Below the pieces are notes generated by a model. The model had not been told where the DNA came from. It made no database searches and was given only the letters and a program-made list of their open reading frames with translations. From the IMG/VR virus record IMGVR_UViG_3300042261_002158, positions 50,153 to 114,152 of that record: a stretch of 64,000 nucleotides of DNA; one strand, written 5' to 3'. How positions within the stretch are numbered: position 1 is the stretch's first letter; each line of letters opens with the position of its first letter. The DNA comes from a virus. The translations under genes and the position numbers were made by a program. Positions 50,937 through 58,968 of this stretch are shown one piece after another.

Positions 50937-51725
50937 ATGTTAGCTACTACTAGTTCTTTGATTATAGCCGGTATGACAGTTAAATCCGGCACTTCATTTA
51001 CAGTAATTGGATCTATATTTCAGGCTAAATTATCGATTTGGGCTATAAGATTTTTAAAATTAGCCTCTGTAATTGCATTTTCTCAATTTGGCAAGATATT
51101 TAACGTAGGTTTTCCTAAGGCTGGAACTTGTTCTATTCAATATTCTCTGCAAAGTGCTGGTATTGATTCTGTTCATTGGGCACTTAATGTGCGTAACAGG
51201 GAGTATTTGCACCATGTGAACAGATACAAAGCTTCTTTGGTGTGTGTCGGATCACTAATTCAATGGGCAAAAAAGGAAAATTTACCACTTTTGCATTATA
51301 TGCCTGACTTTGAAGCTTTTACTCAAATGGACACAAGTTCCTCTGAAGAATTGTGCTATTGGCCTCAGTTAGTAGATGTACCTACTTTGGATAAGCAATA
51401 TCCAAATAGCAAGTTTATTTTCAACACTCGTCCTTTGGACAAGTGGATTAGTTCTATCAATCGATGGTACAACATGAGGGGTAAGTTAATTTCTTTAGAT
51501 ATTCCTGGATTACCAAGAGGGGTGGGCGGTTTAGATAAAGATTTGATCAATTGGCACAATTGGCAACAGAAGAATATGGTTGACTATTTTGGTGGAGAAA
51601 ATGAGAAATTTATTATTTTCGACATTGAAAAAGACAATCCCCAAAAGTTAGCCAACTTTGTGGGTATCAAGAATATGGTTTGGGAGAAAAAGAACGTTAA
51701 TACAAAACGTCCTGAGAAATCTTAG
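50937..51725 (+). CDS. Sulfotransferase-like protein with hydrophobic N-terminus
   Basis: 262 residues from ATG 50937 (GAGGGG upstream). VGFPKAGTCSIQYSLQSAGI (about 56-75) resembles the PAPS phosphosulfate loop and FIFNTRPLDKWISSINRW the 3'-phosphate motif. The first 55 residues are hydrophobic and may anchor it in a membrane. Substrate could be a surface glycan. A second, unrelated-looking sulfotransferase-like gene is at 58218. Confidence 0.6.
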   Translation: MLATTSSLIIAGMTVKSGTSFTVIGSIFQAKLSIWAIRFLKLASVIAFSQFGKIFNVGFPKAGTCSIQYSLQSAGIDSVHWALNVRNREYLHHVNRYKASLVCVGSLIQWAKKENLPLLHYMPDFEAFTQMDTSSSEELCYWPQLVDVPTLDKQYPNSKFIFNTRPLDKWISSINRWYNMRGKLISLDIPGLPRGVGGLDKDLINWHNWQQKNMVDYFGGENEKFIIFDIEKDNPQKLANFVGIKNMVWEKKNVNTKRPEKS

Positions 51726-52165
51726 TGATTGCCAAAAATCCCTGGACCTGTATTTCCATCTGCCCCTAATCCAACTGGTAGTGCATTAGGGGTTTTTTGT
51801 GCAAAATCAGCATATGGTTGGTTTTGCACATTTCCAAGTCCAGTTTCTTGATTTTGGACATTATTTGCATTTTTGATTTTTTCCCATTTTGCTTCAAAAT
51901 TCTTAAATAATTTTAAGAATTTTTCTACTTTTTCGCCGCCTTTCTCAGGTAATTGATTTTTGAAATGAGCAATTCCAGAATCAATGGCTGAGATTTTGTC
52001 CTGATCCGGCTCCATTTTCATGGGTTGGGTATCTACTTGGGGCTGTAATCCGGTTTGAATTATTGCATTGGATGCAGGAGCATTCGTGTTGTTATGAGGA
52101 TACATGTCTGGCATTTGGGAGCCCATGCTAGCTTCAGCTTCTAACCAAATCTTGAATTTATTCAA
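51722..52165 (-). CDS. Candidate virion-associated protein with FKIWLEAE tag
   Basis: 147 residues from TTG 52165 behind GGGGGAAAA. MNKFKIWLEAEASMGSQ fits the shared tag. The rest is Asn/Gln/Pro-rich with one helix (residues 65-100). Overlaps the convergent sulfotransferase gene by 4 nt. Confidence 0.55.
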   Translation of the reverse strand: MNKFKIWLEAEASMGSQMPDMYPHNNTNAPASNAIIQTGLQPQVDTQPMKMEPDQDKISAIDSGIAHFKNQLPEKGGEKVEKFLKLFKNFEAKWEKIKNANNVQNQETGLGNVQNQPYADFAQKTPNALPVGLGADGNTGPGIFGNH

Positions 52166-52241
52166 TTTTCCCCCAATTTTGTAACTATATTAAAAAATAC
52201 ACCTGTACGTATTTAGTTTATTTGTGTAAAATTAATTTGGA

Positions 52242-52907
52242 ATGAGACAATCAAAAGATCAAATTTTGTTCGATGTACATAATCATTGCATCAATTTATC
52301 CTTGAGAGATATTTATCTCCATTCTTTTTATGATAAGGAGAGCGATGGAGAACCAGGGGTAGAATATCGTATGGCTACTACATTTACTAAAAATATGTAC
52401 ATTTTGGATCAAAATCCATTTAAGCCAATTTTGGTTCATCTTCATTCTGTCGGAGGGTGTTGGTGGAATGGCATGGCAATTTATGATGTAATACAATATG
52501 CTACATCTTATATTACAATGCTTTGTTATGCTCAAGCGTCTTCGATGAGCGGGGTGATTTTACAGTCGGCAAGATGTCGAGTTATGATGCCAGATGCTCA
52601 TTTCATGATGCATCATGGAGTTATTGGAGCAGAAAATCATCCTATGGCTGTAAAATCAGCCGTAGATTTTGAAGCAAAAATGTGCAATCGTATGTTACAG
52701 ATTTTTGCTCGTAGAGCCGTAGTAGGACCTTTCTTTAAGAAAAGAAAGTCAACTACAGTTCAGGCAATCTACAATTTTTTTGATAAAAAACTTAAAGATA
52801 AAATCGATTGGTATCTAGATGCAGAAGAAACTGTATTTTTTGGATTAGCGGATTTTGTTCTAGGACATAAGCAATATCCAACAGTTGCTTCTTTAAGAGA
52901 AACATAA
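52242..52907 (+). CDS. ClpP-like serine protease
   Basis: 221 residues. HLHSVGGCWWNGMAIYDVIQY (like LxSPGG..xxGxxIyDtm), YAQASSMSGVIL with the nucleophile Ser101, FMMHHGV with His124, and a later WYLDAEETVFFGLADFVLG segment supplying the Asp. E. coli ClpP mature length is 193. Phage S14 peptidases often serve as prohead proteases; given the tagged proteins nearby this role is attractive, but host-protein degradation is possible. Confidence 0.7.
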   Translation: MRQSKDQILFDVHNHCINLSLRDIYLHSFYDKESDGEPGVEYRMATTFTKNMYILDQNPFKPILVHLHSVGGCWWNGMAIYDVIQYATSYITMLCYAQASSMSGVILQSARCRVMMPDAHFMMHHGVIGAENHPMAVKSAVDFEAKMCNRMLQIFARRAVVGPFFKKRKSTTVQAIYNFFDKKLKDKIDWYLDAEETVFFGLADFVLGHKQYPTVASLRET

Positions 52908-53719
52908 TGACTGAATTTAATGAATTAGAAAGAAGAGAAAGACTCAGTCAATCTGATGCTGATGTCAAAAAGGCAATAAAATCATTTAAACACTATGACC
53001 TGATGCCGTTATACGAATTGTTGAAAATCAATAATCCGAAACAAGTTTGGTTCTCTGACTTGTATCATACGAAAAAGGATTTTGAAGCCGCAGATATTGC
53101 CTTGAGATATTCTGGCAGAGAAGTTTTAATACAAGACAAATCAAGACATTCTGGTAAAGGCTGCGATTTAGGAATCGAATTTGCCAGAATTTATTGTTTT
53201 ATAGAGAATTACGCTGATCGTCATATGATTTTTGATGGTGGCAGAGATGTTCATTTGGTGAAACCCAGACCGATTGAAGTCTGTACTGAATTTCCATGTT
53301 CAGATTGGATTCCAGAAGATCTTCAGGGTATTTTACTGGCTAAAAGAAATTGGGATCATTCTGTTGCAAAAAATCATTTTTATTTATTGCACAAGAAAGA
53401 TGATGATGCCTATTATTGGATCAAGTCTAATTCAGTGAAGATTTTAATCAAAAGTTTATTTAAACAATGGATTTCGTCTTGTTATAATCATTTAGATATG
53501 TTAAAAGCATTATTCATGCAAGCTATAAAGACGGGAAGGATTAATGAATTATGCCGTCCAGGTCTTGATGTTTATTGCAAAAGGGATGGCGATTTAAAGT
53601 CTGTTATCTTTAAAGATAAAGATAAATCCTGTCATTATTGTAAAAACATCGCTTATATTCGTTTTGAAAAATTATTTAAAGAAGGTATTGATTGGGTAAA
53701 AACCCAAAGGAGAATTTAA
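52907..53719 (+). CDS. Hypothetical protein with C-terminal Cys cluster
   Basis: 270 residues. Alpha-helical N-terminus, beta-rich middle, and a CHYC pair near residue 248 with an earlier CxxxxxxxxYCK. No family recognised. Overlaps the protease by 1 nt and is followed at once by the small coiled-coil gene. Confidence 0.55.
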   Translation: MTEFNELERRERLSQSDADVKKAIKSFKHYDLMPLYELLKINNPKQVWFSDLYHTKKDFEAADIALRYSGREVLIQDKSRHSGKGCDLGIEFARIYCFIENYADRHMIFDGGRDVHLVKPRPIEVCTEFPCSDWIPEDLQGILLAKRNWDHSVAKNHFYLLHKKDDDAYYWIKSNSVKILIKSLFKQWISSCYNHLDMLKALFMQAIKTGRINELCRPGLDVYCKRDGDLKSVIFKDKDKSCHYCKNIAYIRFEKLFKEGIDWVKTQRRI

Positions 53720-53935
53720 ATGTTATCACCTGAATTATTATTGTCCGACAAGTTTGCAGAGTTTTCTGGTCAAATCACCGCTTTGCACGAACGTAAAAAG
53801 CAATTAATTGCTGAATTTAAAGCTTTATATGAAAAGCACAAGGCAGACTTGAAAGCGATTGATGAAGAAGTTATAATCTTGCAAAACAGTTTTGATGACT
53901 GGGCCGAACAACAAGCACCAAATAAAAAGCAGTAA
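53720..53935 (+). CDS. Small coiled-coil protein
   Basis: 71 residues, almost one continuous coiled coil (ALHERKKQLIAEFKALYEKHKADLKAID split over heptads). Starts directly after the previous stop with an AGGAGA ribosome site. Confidence 0.6.
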   Translation: MLSPELLLSDKFAEFSGQITALHERKKQLIAEFKALYEKHKADLKAIDEEVIILQNSFDDWAEQQAPNKKQ

Positions 53936-53938
53936 CTT

Positions 53939-55285
53939 ATGAATCATCCGGTTTGTGGATTTGAACACCTTCATCGTCATACCTCATTTTCGCTCCTTGA
54001 TGGGTTTGCTACAGTTGCCGAATATGCGGAACGGATGCCGCAATTAAATCAAAAACACCTATGTGTTACTGATCACGGAGTAATGGGAGCGGTTCCAAGC
54101 CAAATTACAGAATGTGAAAGACATAATCTGCATCCAATTTTTGCTATGGAAGCATATGTTAACGATATGCAGCCTGAAGTTCAGGTACGTCAAGAATCGG
54201 CTGATTTTCGCAAGGATTTGCCAGAACATCTGCAAAAGAAATTTGATAAGTCTTGTCACTTAACAATTCTTGCTGCAACAGATGAAGGTTATTCTAATTT
54301 AGTACAGGTTTCATCTTGGGGTTGGATTCATGGCTTTTATCGCAAACCACGAGTTACTCGGGAAGTCTTAAAAAGACACAAAAAAGGCTTGATCTTTCTA
54401 AGTGGATGTGCAAATAGCGAAATTGCCAATGCCTTAATGAATGATGGCGAAGATGCAGCAATGGATATGGTACGTTTGTACCAAGAGATGTTTTCGCCTA
54501 ATTTCAGACTTGAAATTATGATGTTGGATTTTAAAGGTCAAAAAGATTACAATTCATTTTTGATCAAAGCTCATGATAAATTTGGCGTTCCTTTAGTACT
54601 GACTCAAGACACTCATTATTGCATTGGCGCACATTCTCTTAATCAACGTTTGATGTTGATGCAAAAAAACAAAAGGACCATTCAAGAAGTTGAGGCTATG
54701 ATCAATGCAGAAGAAGATGCATTCGAACTGCAAGATTCTAATTTATGGATGAAAAGTGAAGATGAGCTTAACGAAAAGTGGGAAAAAGATTATCAAGATA
54801 ATATAGATTACGAATTGTTCAAACAAGCCAAATTAAATTCTGTTAAGATTGCTAAATCGTGTAAAGGCGTGCAGTTAAATAGAGAAATTAAATTTCCTAA
54901 GGTAGATGCTCCTGATATGATTTTGTGGCAAGAAACTCAAAAAGGATTGAAAGCTAGAAGATGTCCTGATACTGAAGAATATAGAAATCGCATCAAGGAG
55001 GAATATGAGCTTATTTCCAAAAAAGGATTTTCTAGCTATTTTTTGATTCAAAAAGAAATGATTGATGAAGCGAGAAGTGCAGGGAAGGAAATTTTAGGTT
55101 TTGGAGATGGCTCGGAGTGTGTTGGTCCAGGGCGAGGAAGTGTTTGTGGCAGTTTAGTAGCTTATTGTTTGCGACTACATGATGTAGAACCGATCATACA
55201 CAATTTAAGCTTTAGTCGATTTTTAAGTCCTGCTCGTGGCGGTCTTCAAATGAAGGTGAGATTTTCTGGCAAACCAATTAAATAA
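53939..55285 (+). CDS. N-terminal half of DNA polymerase III alpha (PHP domain), ends before catalytic Asp
   Basis: 448 residues. PHP domain at the start: EHLHRHTSFSLLDG (His10, His12, His14) and TDHG (45-48); the chain then follows Pol III alpha up to GPGRGS (396-401), CGSLVAY and LSFSRFLSPAR. In full-length DnaE the next segment contains the DxDxD polymerase residues; here it is replaced by GGLQMKVRFSGKPIK and a stop, followed by a terminator. So the palm aspartates, fingers and C-terminal domains are absent. It may be a split polymerase with the other half elsewhere, a stand-alone PHP nuclease, or a broken gene. Confidence 0.8.
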   Translation: MNHPVCGFEHLHRHTSFSLLDGFATVAEYAERMPQLNQKHLCVTDHGVMGAVPSQITECERHNLHPIFAMEAYVNDMQPEVQVRQESADFRKDLPEHLQKKFDKSCHLTILAATDEGYSNLVQVSSWGWIHGFYRKPRVTREVLKRHKKGLIFLSGCANSEIANALMNDGEDAAMDMVRLYQEMFSPNFRLEIMMLDFKGQKDYNSFLIKAHDKFGVPLVLTQDTHYCIGAHSLNQRLMLMQKNKRTIQEVEAMINAEEDAFELQDSNLWMKSEDELNEKWEKDYQDNIDYELFKQAKLNSVKIAKSCKGVQLNREIKFPKVDAPDMILWQETQKGLKARRCPDTEEYRNRIKEEYELISKKGFSSYFLIQKEMIDEARSAGKEILGFGDGSECVGPGRGSVCGSLVAYCLRLHDVEPIIHNLSFSRFLSPARGGLQMKVRFSGKPIK

Positions 55286-55286
55286 A

Positions 55287-55311
55287 AAAACCGCCCACGA
55301 AGGGCGGTTTT
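55287..55311 (-). terminator. Terminator between convergent genes
   Basis: AAAACCGCCC (55287-55296) with GGGCGGTTTT (55302-55311). On the minus strand it is followed by a seven-T run, on the plus strand by only four, so it mainly serves the minus-strand gene at 55327. Confidence 0.85.
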
Positions 55312-55326
55312 CGCAAACAATGATGC

Positions 55327-56187
55327 CTACCAGCGTCTCATCATCATAGCATTATTGAAATTTCTCATAGCGGGAGCTTGTGGCATTGAGGGCATGCCTC
55401 CCATTGCCGACATATCTCCTGGCATCATGCCTTGTTGCATATCTACTCCTGGCATTGGTTGTTGTGCCGCTCCAGGGAATCCTGACATAGGAGGCATTCC
55501 AGGCTGTCCTGGGGTGCCCATTGGTGCATCCATTGGCATTTCTTCCATCTCTTCTTCGCCCATGCCTTCTGGATTTTCCATGTCTTCTTCTTTGTCTCCG
55601 TCTTCATCCTCTTCGTCTTCTTCGTCGCCAATTTCTTCATCATCAAGATCATCAAAGTCTAAATCCTCGTCTTCTTCGTCTTCATTTTCTTGATCGGCGT
55701 CTTGAAGATTTTCTTGGCTTTTTTGTCCAAGATCTTGAACAAATGGAGCAGCTACTTCTTCATTCATAGCTTTTACTAGTTTGTTACAAACAACTGGTCC
55801 ATATTCACGATGGGACATAACTTCTGAAATATATTGATAGGTTGCTTTGTGTTGTAGCATTTCTGCTATGACACTGGAGAGCGTTCCACTATTTTTTAGC
55901 TCATGTACCAATTGTTCTGCAAATAATGGATTGGACTTCAAATTGTCAACTACCATTTTGGAAAGTTGAATTTGCTCCATGGTATAATAGCTTTTGGATG
56001 GAATTTTGAGAACTTTGTCGCCCATATCGCCTAAACCTGTTTTGGCATTTGCTTTGTTTTTTCCTGTGGCAACATAAGGATTTTTATGTCCTTTGGGTGC
56101 TTTTGGTGGCGTTTTGGGATAAACATTATCTCCTTTAACGCTAGTTGTTACTTTGCTATCGAGAAATTCTCTATATATCTTTTTCAT
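55327..56187 (-). CDS. Acidic, Met/Pro/Gly-rich protein with IYREFLDS start
   Basis: 286 residues. N-terminus MKKIYREFLDSK may be another variant of the tag. A helical domain (about 65-155) is followed by a very acidic run (residues 165-205, Asp/Glu) and a low-complexity Met/Gly/Pro tail. Acidic plus disordered composition is seen in scaffold-like or chaperone proteins; no family recognised. AGAGG ribosome site; overlaps the PspC gene by 17 nt. Confidence 0.6.
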   Translation of the reverse strand: MKKIYREFLDSKVTTSVKGDNVYPKTPPKAPKGHKNPYVATGKNKANAKTGLGDMGDKVLKIPSKSYYTMEQIQLSKMVVDNLKSNPLFAEQLVHELKNSGTLSSVIAEMLQHKATYQYISEVMSHREYGPVVCNKLVKAMNEEVAAPFVQDLGQKSQENLQDADQENEDEEDEDLDFDDLDDEEIGDEEDEEDEDGDKEEDMENPEGMGEEEMEEMPMDAPMGTPGQPGMPPMSGFPGAAQQPMPGVDMQQGMMPGDMSAMGGMPSMPQAPAMRNFNNAMMMRRW

Positions 56188-56365
56188 TCTTAACCTCTTG
56201 TGGCATTATAATTGCTAAAATGATGTAAATTACTAGAGGAAGCCCTGCTCCTAATAATGTCAATATAACTAAAAGCAGGCGAAGTCCGTTAGGATTAAGG
56301 TTGAATTGTTTTCCCAATCCCGAACACACTCCAAACAACATTGCGTTTTCCATGTCTTTTATCAT
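56171..56365 (-). CDS. PspC-domain membrane protein
   Basis: 64 residues. LFGVCSGLGKQFNLNPNGLRLLLVILTLLGAGLPLVIYIILAIIMP is spread over the PspC domain: a GVCxGLxxyF start and one long transmembrane segment ending in the MP signature. In bacteria PspC senses membrane stress and activates the Psp response. A stand-alone minimal domain in a phage could interfere with or mimic this pathway. AGGCAGGA ribosome site. Confidence 0.75.
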   Translation of the reverse strand: MIKDMENAMLFGVCSGLGKQFNLNPNGLRLLLVILTLLGAGLPLVIYIILAIIMPQEVKNEKDI

Positions 56366-56416
56366 ATGTCCTGCCTTGTAAATTTGTGTACTTTATTTAT
56401 GATTGATAATTATATT

Positions 56417-58195
56417 TCACAACCAAATTCCATAACCTTTTCTTGGATCGGCATTTATCCACTCATCATAAATATCGAAAATATGAGCCCCGCCAACCAC
56501 ACCCTGTCCTGGCTCTAAGACAATAAATTGTCTACAAGCAAAATTATCTTGAAAATATGTATATCCTAAAGGTTTAGAAATTTGCCAAATTGGTATCAAT
56601 TGATTGGCACTATAAACATTTTGAGTGCCTGTTCCATTCAACTGAATGATTCCAAATCCATTCGTAGCTACACCTATGTAAGTATATTGAATATTTCTTA
56701 AATCGAAATTTCCAGCCACCTTAACAGTGCTTGTGCCCCAATAAATGCTGCCTCCAGTACAAGTTAGATTGCCAGTGATGGTAATTTGTCCTGTTTTAAA
56801 ATAAGCGATTCCGCCAGTTTGAAAAGTGAAGTCTCCAGTCGTTAGATAATATCCGTTGGCATCTAAAGTGTTTGAACCAAGAGTGATACTTTCTGCAACC
56901 GCACTTCCGTTTAAAATACAAGTTGCTGTTCCTCCTCCATCAAAATATACAGCGTTGCCACTATGAGGTATTCCAGCACCTCCTATTCCATTACTTACGT
57001 CTGACCAATTCCAACCATTGTGCCAATTTGTATCAGAATCACTAATCCAATAACGATCATGTGCTGGAGAAATACTTGGACTGGCACTGGCACTTGGACT
57101 TAGGCTCGGACTGGCAGAAGGACTCTTACTGGCCGAAGGGCTTAGACTTGGACTTGTACTGGCTGAAGGACTTAATGAAGGACTTATACTTGGACTAGCA
57201 GAAGGACTCTTACTAGCAGAAGGGCTTAAACTTGGACTGACACTAGCAGAAGGGCTTAAACTTGGACTGACACTAGCAGAAGGGCTTGTTGAAGGACTTA
57301 TACTTGGACTAGCAGAAGGACTCTTACTGGCAGAAGGACTTAAACTTGGACTTATACTGGCCGAAGGACTCAATGAGGGGCTGATGCTCGCAGAAGGGCT
57401 TAATGAAGGACTTTTACTAGCCGAAGGACTCAATGAAGGGCTGATGCTTGCAGAAGGGCTTAATGAAGGACTTGTACTAGCCGAAGGACTCAATGAAGGA
57501 CTTGCACTAGCAGAGGGGCTTAGTGAAGGACTTGGGCTGGGACTTGTACTGGCCGAAGGGCTTGCTGAAGGACTCATACTAGAACTAGAAGATAGTTCTA
57601 ATAGTTCTAAGCTGCCATCTCCACCTTTGCCTCCAAGGCCAACATTTCCTGGCATAGTTCCAGAGCCACCACCGCCACCACCACCACCACCTTCTCCGTC
57701 TGATCCGTTGGCGAAAGCTACTCCACCAGTACCACCACCTTCGAACCCTCCAGCACCACCAACCCCAGAACTGCCTGCCGATCCATTAGTTGTATTTGTT
57801 CCGCCAGATCCAGCACCACCACCACCACCACCAGAGCCTCCACCTGGATCGCCGCCATCGCCACCATGGTAGGTTCCATCGCCACCTAGACTATTATCTC
57901 CAATCGTTCCGCCACCGCCTGCTCCTATCATTTTGGAAGGATTGTCAATTCCTTGGATATCTGTTCCATTGGCCCAATTGCCAGCAGTAGCACCGGCACC
58001 AACGGTTATTGTGAATTGTTCGCCTTCTGTTACAAGCAAAATGCCGTCATTCCAACCGCCACCACCACCACCTCGTCCACCAGCACCAACTGTACCATTA
58101 GATCCGCCAGCACCAGCACCTTGGCATATGACGTAAATTGAATCAACGCCTGCGGGGACGGTATATGTGTAGGTTCCTGGTGTGTATAGCGTCAT
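56417..58195 (-). CDS. Glycine-rich, SPS-repeat adhesin or tail-fibre-like protein
   Basis: 592 residues in three parts. Residues 1-205: glycine-rich region starting with a PGTYTYTVPAGV strand, a layout found in phage tail adhesins. Residues 205-380: serine/proline repeats of a 10-residue SPSLSPSASx unit forming a stiff linker. Residues 380-592: beta-rich domain beginning HDRYWISDSDTNWH, repeated small GNLT/GDFT strands typical of surface proteins. Likely host-surface-binding or virion surface protein. Upstream TAAATAAT and AAGAGG elements precede the start. Confidence 0.7.
   Translation of the reverse strand: MTLYTPGTYTYTVPAGVDSIYVICQGAGAGGSNGTVGAGGRGGGGGGWNDGILLVTEGEQFTITVGAGATAGNWANGTDIQGIDNPSKMIGAGGGGTIGDNSLGGDGTYHGGDGGDPGGGSGGGGGGAGSGGTNTTNGSAGSSGVGGAGGFEGGGTGGVAFANGSDGEGGGGGGGGGSGTMPGNVGLGGKGGDGSLELLELSSSSSMSPSASPSASTSPSPSPSLSPSASASPSLSPSASTSPSLSPSASISPSLSPSASKSPSLSPSASISPSLSPSASISPSLSPSASKSPSASPSISPSTSPSASVSPSLSPSASVSPSLSPSASKSPSASPSISPSLSPSASTSPSLSPSASKSPSASPSLSPSASASPSISPAHDRYWISDSDTNWHNGWNWSDVSNGIGGAGIPHSGNAVYFDGGGTATCILNGSAVAESITLGSNTLDANGYYLTTGDFTFQTGGIAYFKTGQITITGNLTCTGGSIYWGTSTVKVAGNFDLRNIQYTYIGVATNGFGIIQLNGTGTQNVYSANQLIPIWQISKPLGYTYFQDNFACRQFIVLEPGQGVVGGAHIFDIYDEWINADPRKGYGIWL
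57060..57580. repeat. Tandem 30-bp-type repeats coding SPSLSPSASx
   Basis: About 17 imperfect 30-bp units (some shortened) of the form GAAGGACTTxxACTxGCAGAAGGGCTTA-like on the plus strand, coding on the minus strand. Units such as KSPSLSPSASISPSLSPSAS recur, so unit number can change by slippage. Open frames on the opposite strand here are an effect of the repeat. Confidence 0.9.
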
Positions 58196-58217
58196 TAAAT
58201 ATGCCTCTTGATTATTT

Positions 58218-58967
58218 ATGCATTTGATTTATGATTTACATTACTACATTAAAGCACTTATGCAAATCGATCCTAATATTGAATGTGTCAAAATTCATGG
58301 ATTGCAACGATCTGGGACCAATTATCTAGCTCATTTGATTGCTAATAATTTTGAGGACACAAAATTGTTGGTTAATGTGGCTGGTTGGAAACATGGCCCC
58401 TATGTTGCTCCCTGGATTTTAAATAAAGAAATTCATGTTGTGGTGATTATTAAAAATCCATATTCTTGGCTTGTTTCTATGTATGATTACTGGGGGCCAA
58501 ATAGGAAATTGAGGATAGGGCCAGATCTTGCTGGAATTTCCTTTGAAGATTTTGTCACACAGAGAGCGATTTTTGAAAGACAAAAGGATATTCCCTATTT
58601 AATCAGAGCGTCCAACCCCGTACAGCATTGGAACAACATGAATTATCATTGGTCTAGCATTCGTATGACACAAAAACAATTGTGTTTTGTTACTTATGAA
58701 GCATTGTTAGAAGATCCTAAGGTTACAATACATCAAATTTCTTCGGTTTTAAATCTGAAGGAAAAATCGGAGTTTGTTGGCTGTTCTCAAACCTTCAAAC
58801 CTTCAGGAGAACAATTGACAATTGAAGAAGATGAATTCGACAAAAAAGATTATTATTTAAAGGAAGAGTATTTAAATAGATACACTCCTGAATTGTTAGA
58901 GTTTGTTAATTCTCAATTAGATATTGAATTGATGGTGAGTTTTGGATATAAGTTAATGTGGAAATAA
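58218..58967 (+). CDS. Sulfotransferase-like protein
   Basis: 249 residues (ATG 58260 giving 235 residues is an equally good start; neither has a ribosome site). VKIHGLQRSGTNYLAHLI is a sulfotransferase-type P-loop and VVIIKNPYSWLVSMYDYW a 3'-phosphate-type segment. Starts the glycan module that continues with the GT9-like gene 1 nt downstream. Confidence 0.65.
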   Translation: MHLIYDLHYYIKALMQIDPNIECVKIHGLQRSGTNYLAHLIANNFEDTKLLVNVAGWKHGPYVAPWILNKEIHVVVIIKNPYSWLVSMYDYWGPNRKLRIGPDLAGISFEDFVTQRAIFERQKDIPYLIRASNPVQHWNNMNYHWSSIRMTQKQLCFVTYEALLEDPKVTIHQISSVLNLKEKSEFVGCSQTFKPSGEQLTIEEDEFDKKDYYLKEEYLNRYTPELLEFVNSQLDIELMVSFGYKLMWK

Positions 58968-58968
58968 A

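Noticed and set aside
55355-55769. Plus-strand frames rich in Ser and Leu/His
   Set aside because: Antisense shadows of the acidic, Met/Gly/Pro-rich minus-strand gene.
57384-57872. 162-residue plus-strand frame rich in LAEGLNEGL and Pro
   Set aside because: Lies wholly inside the SPS/glycine repeat gene on the other strand; it stays open only because of the repeat composition.
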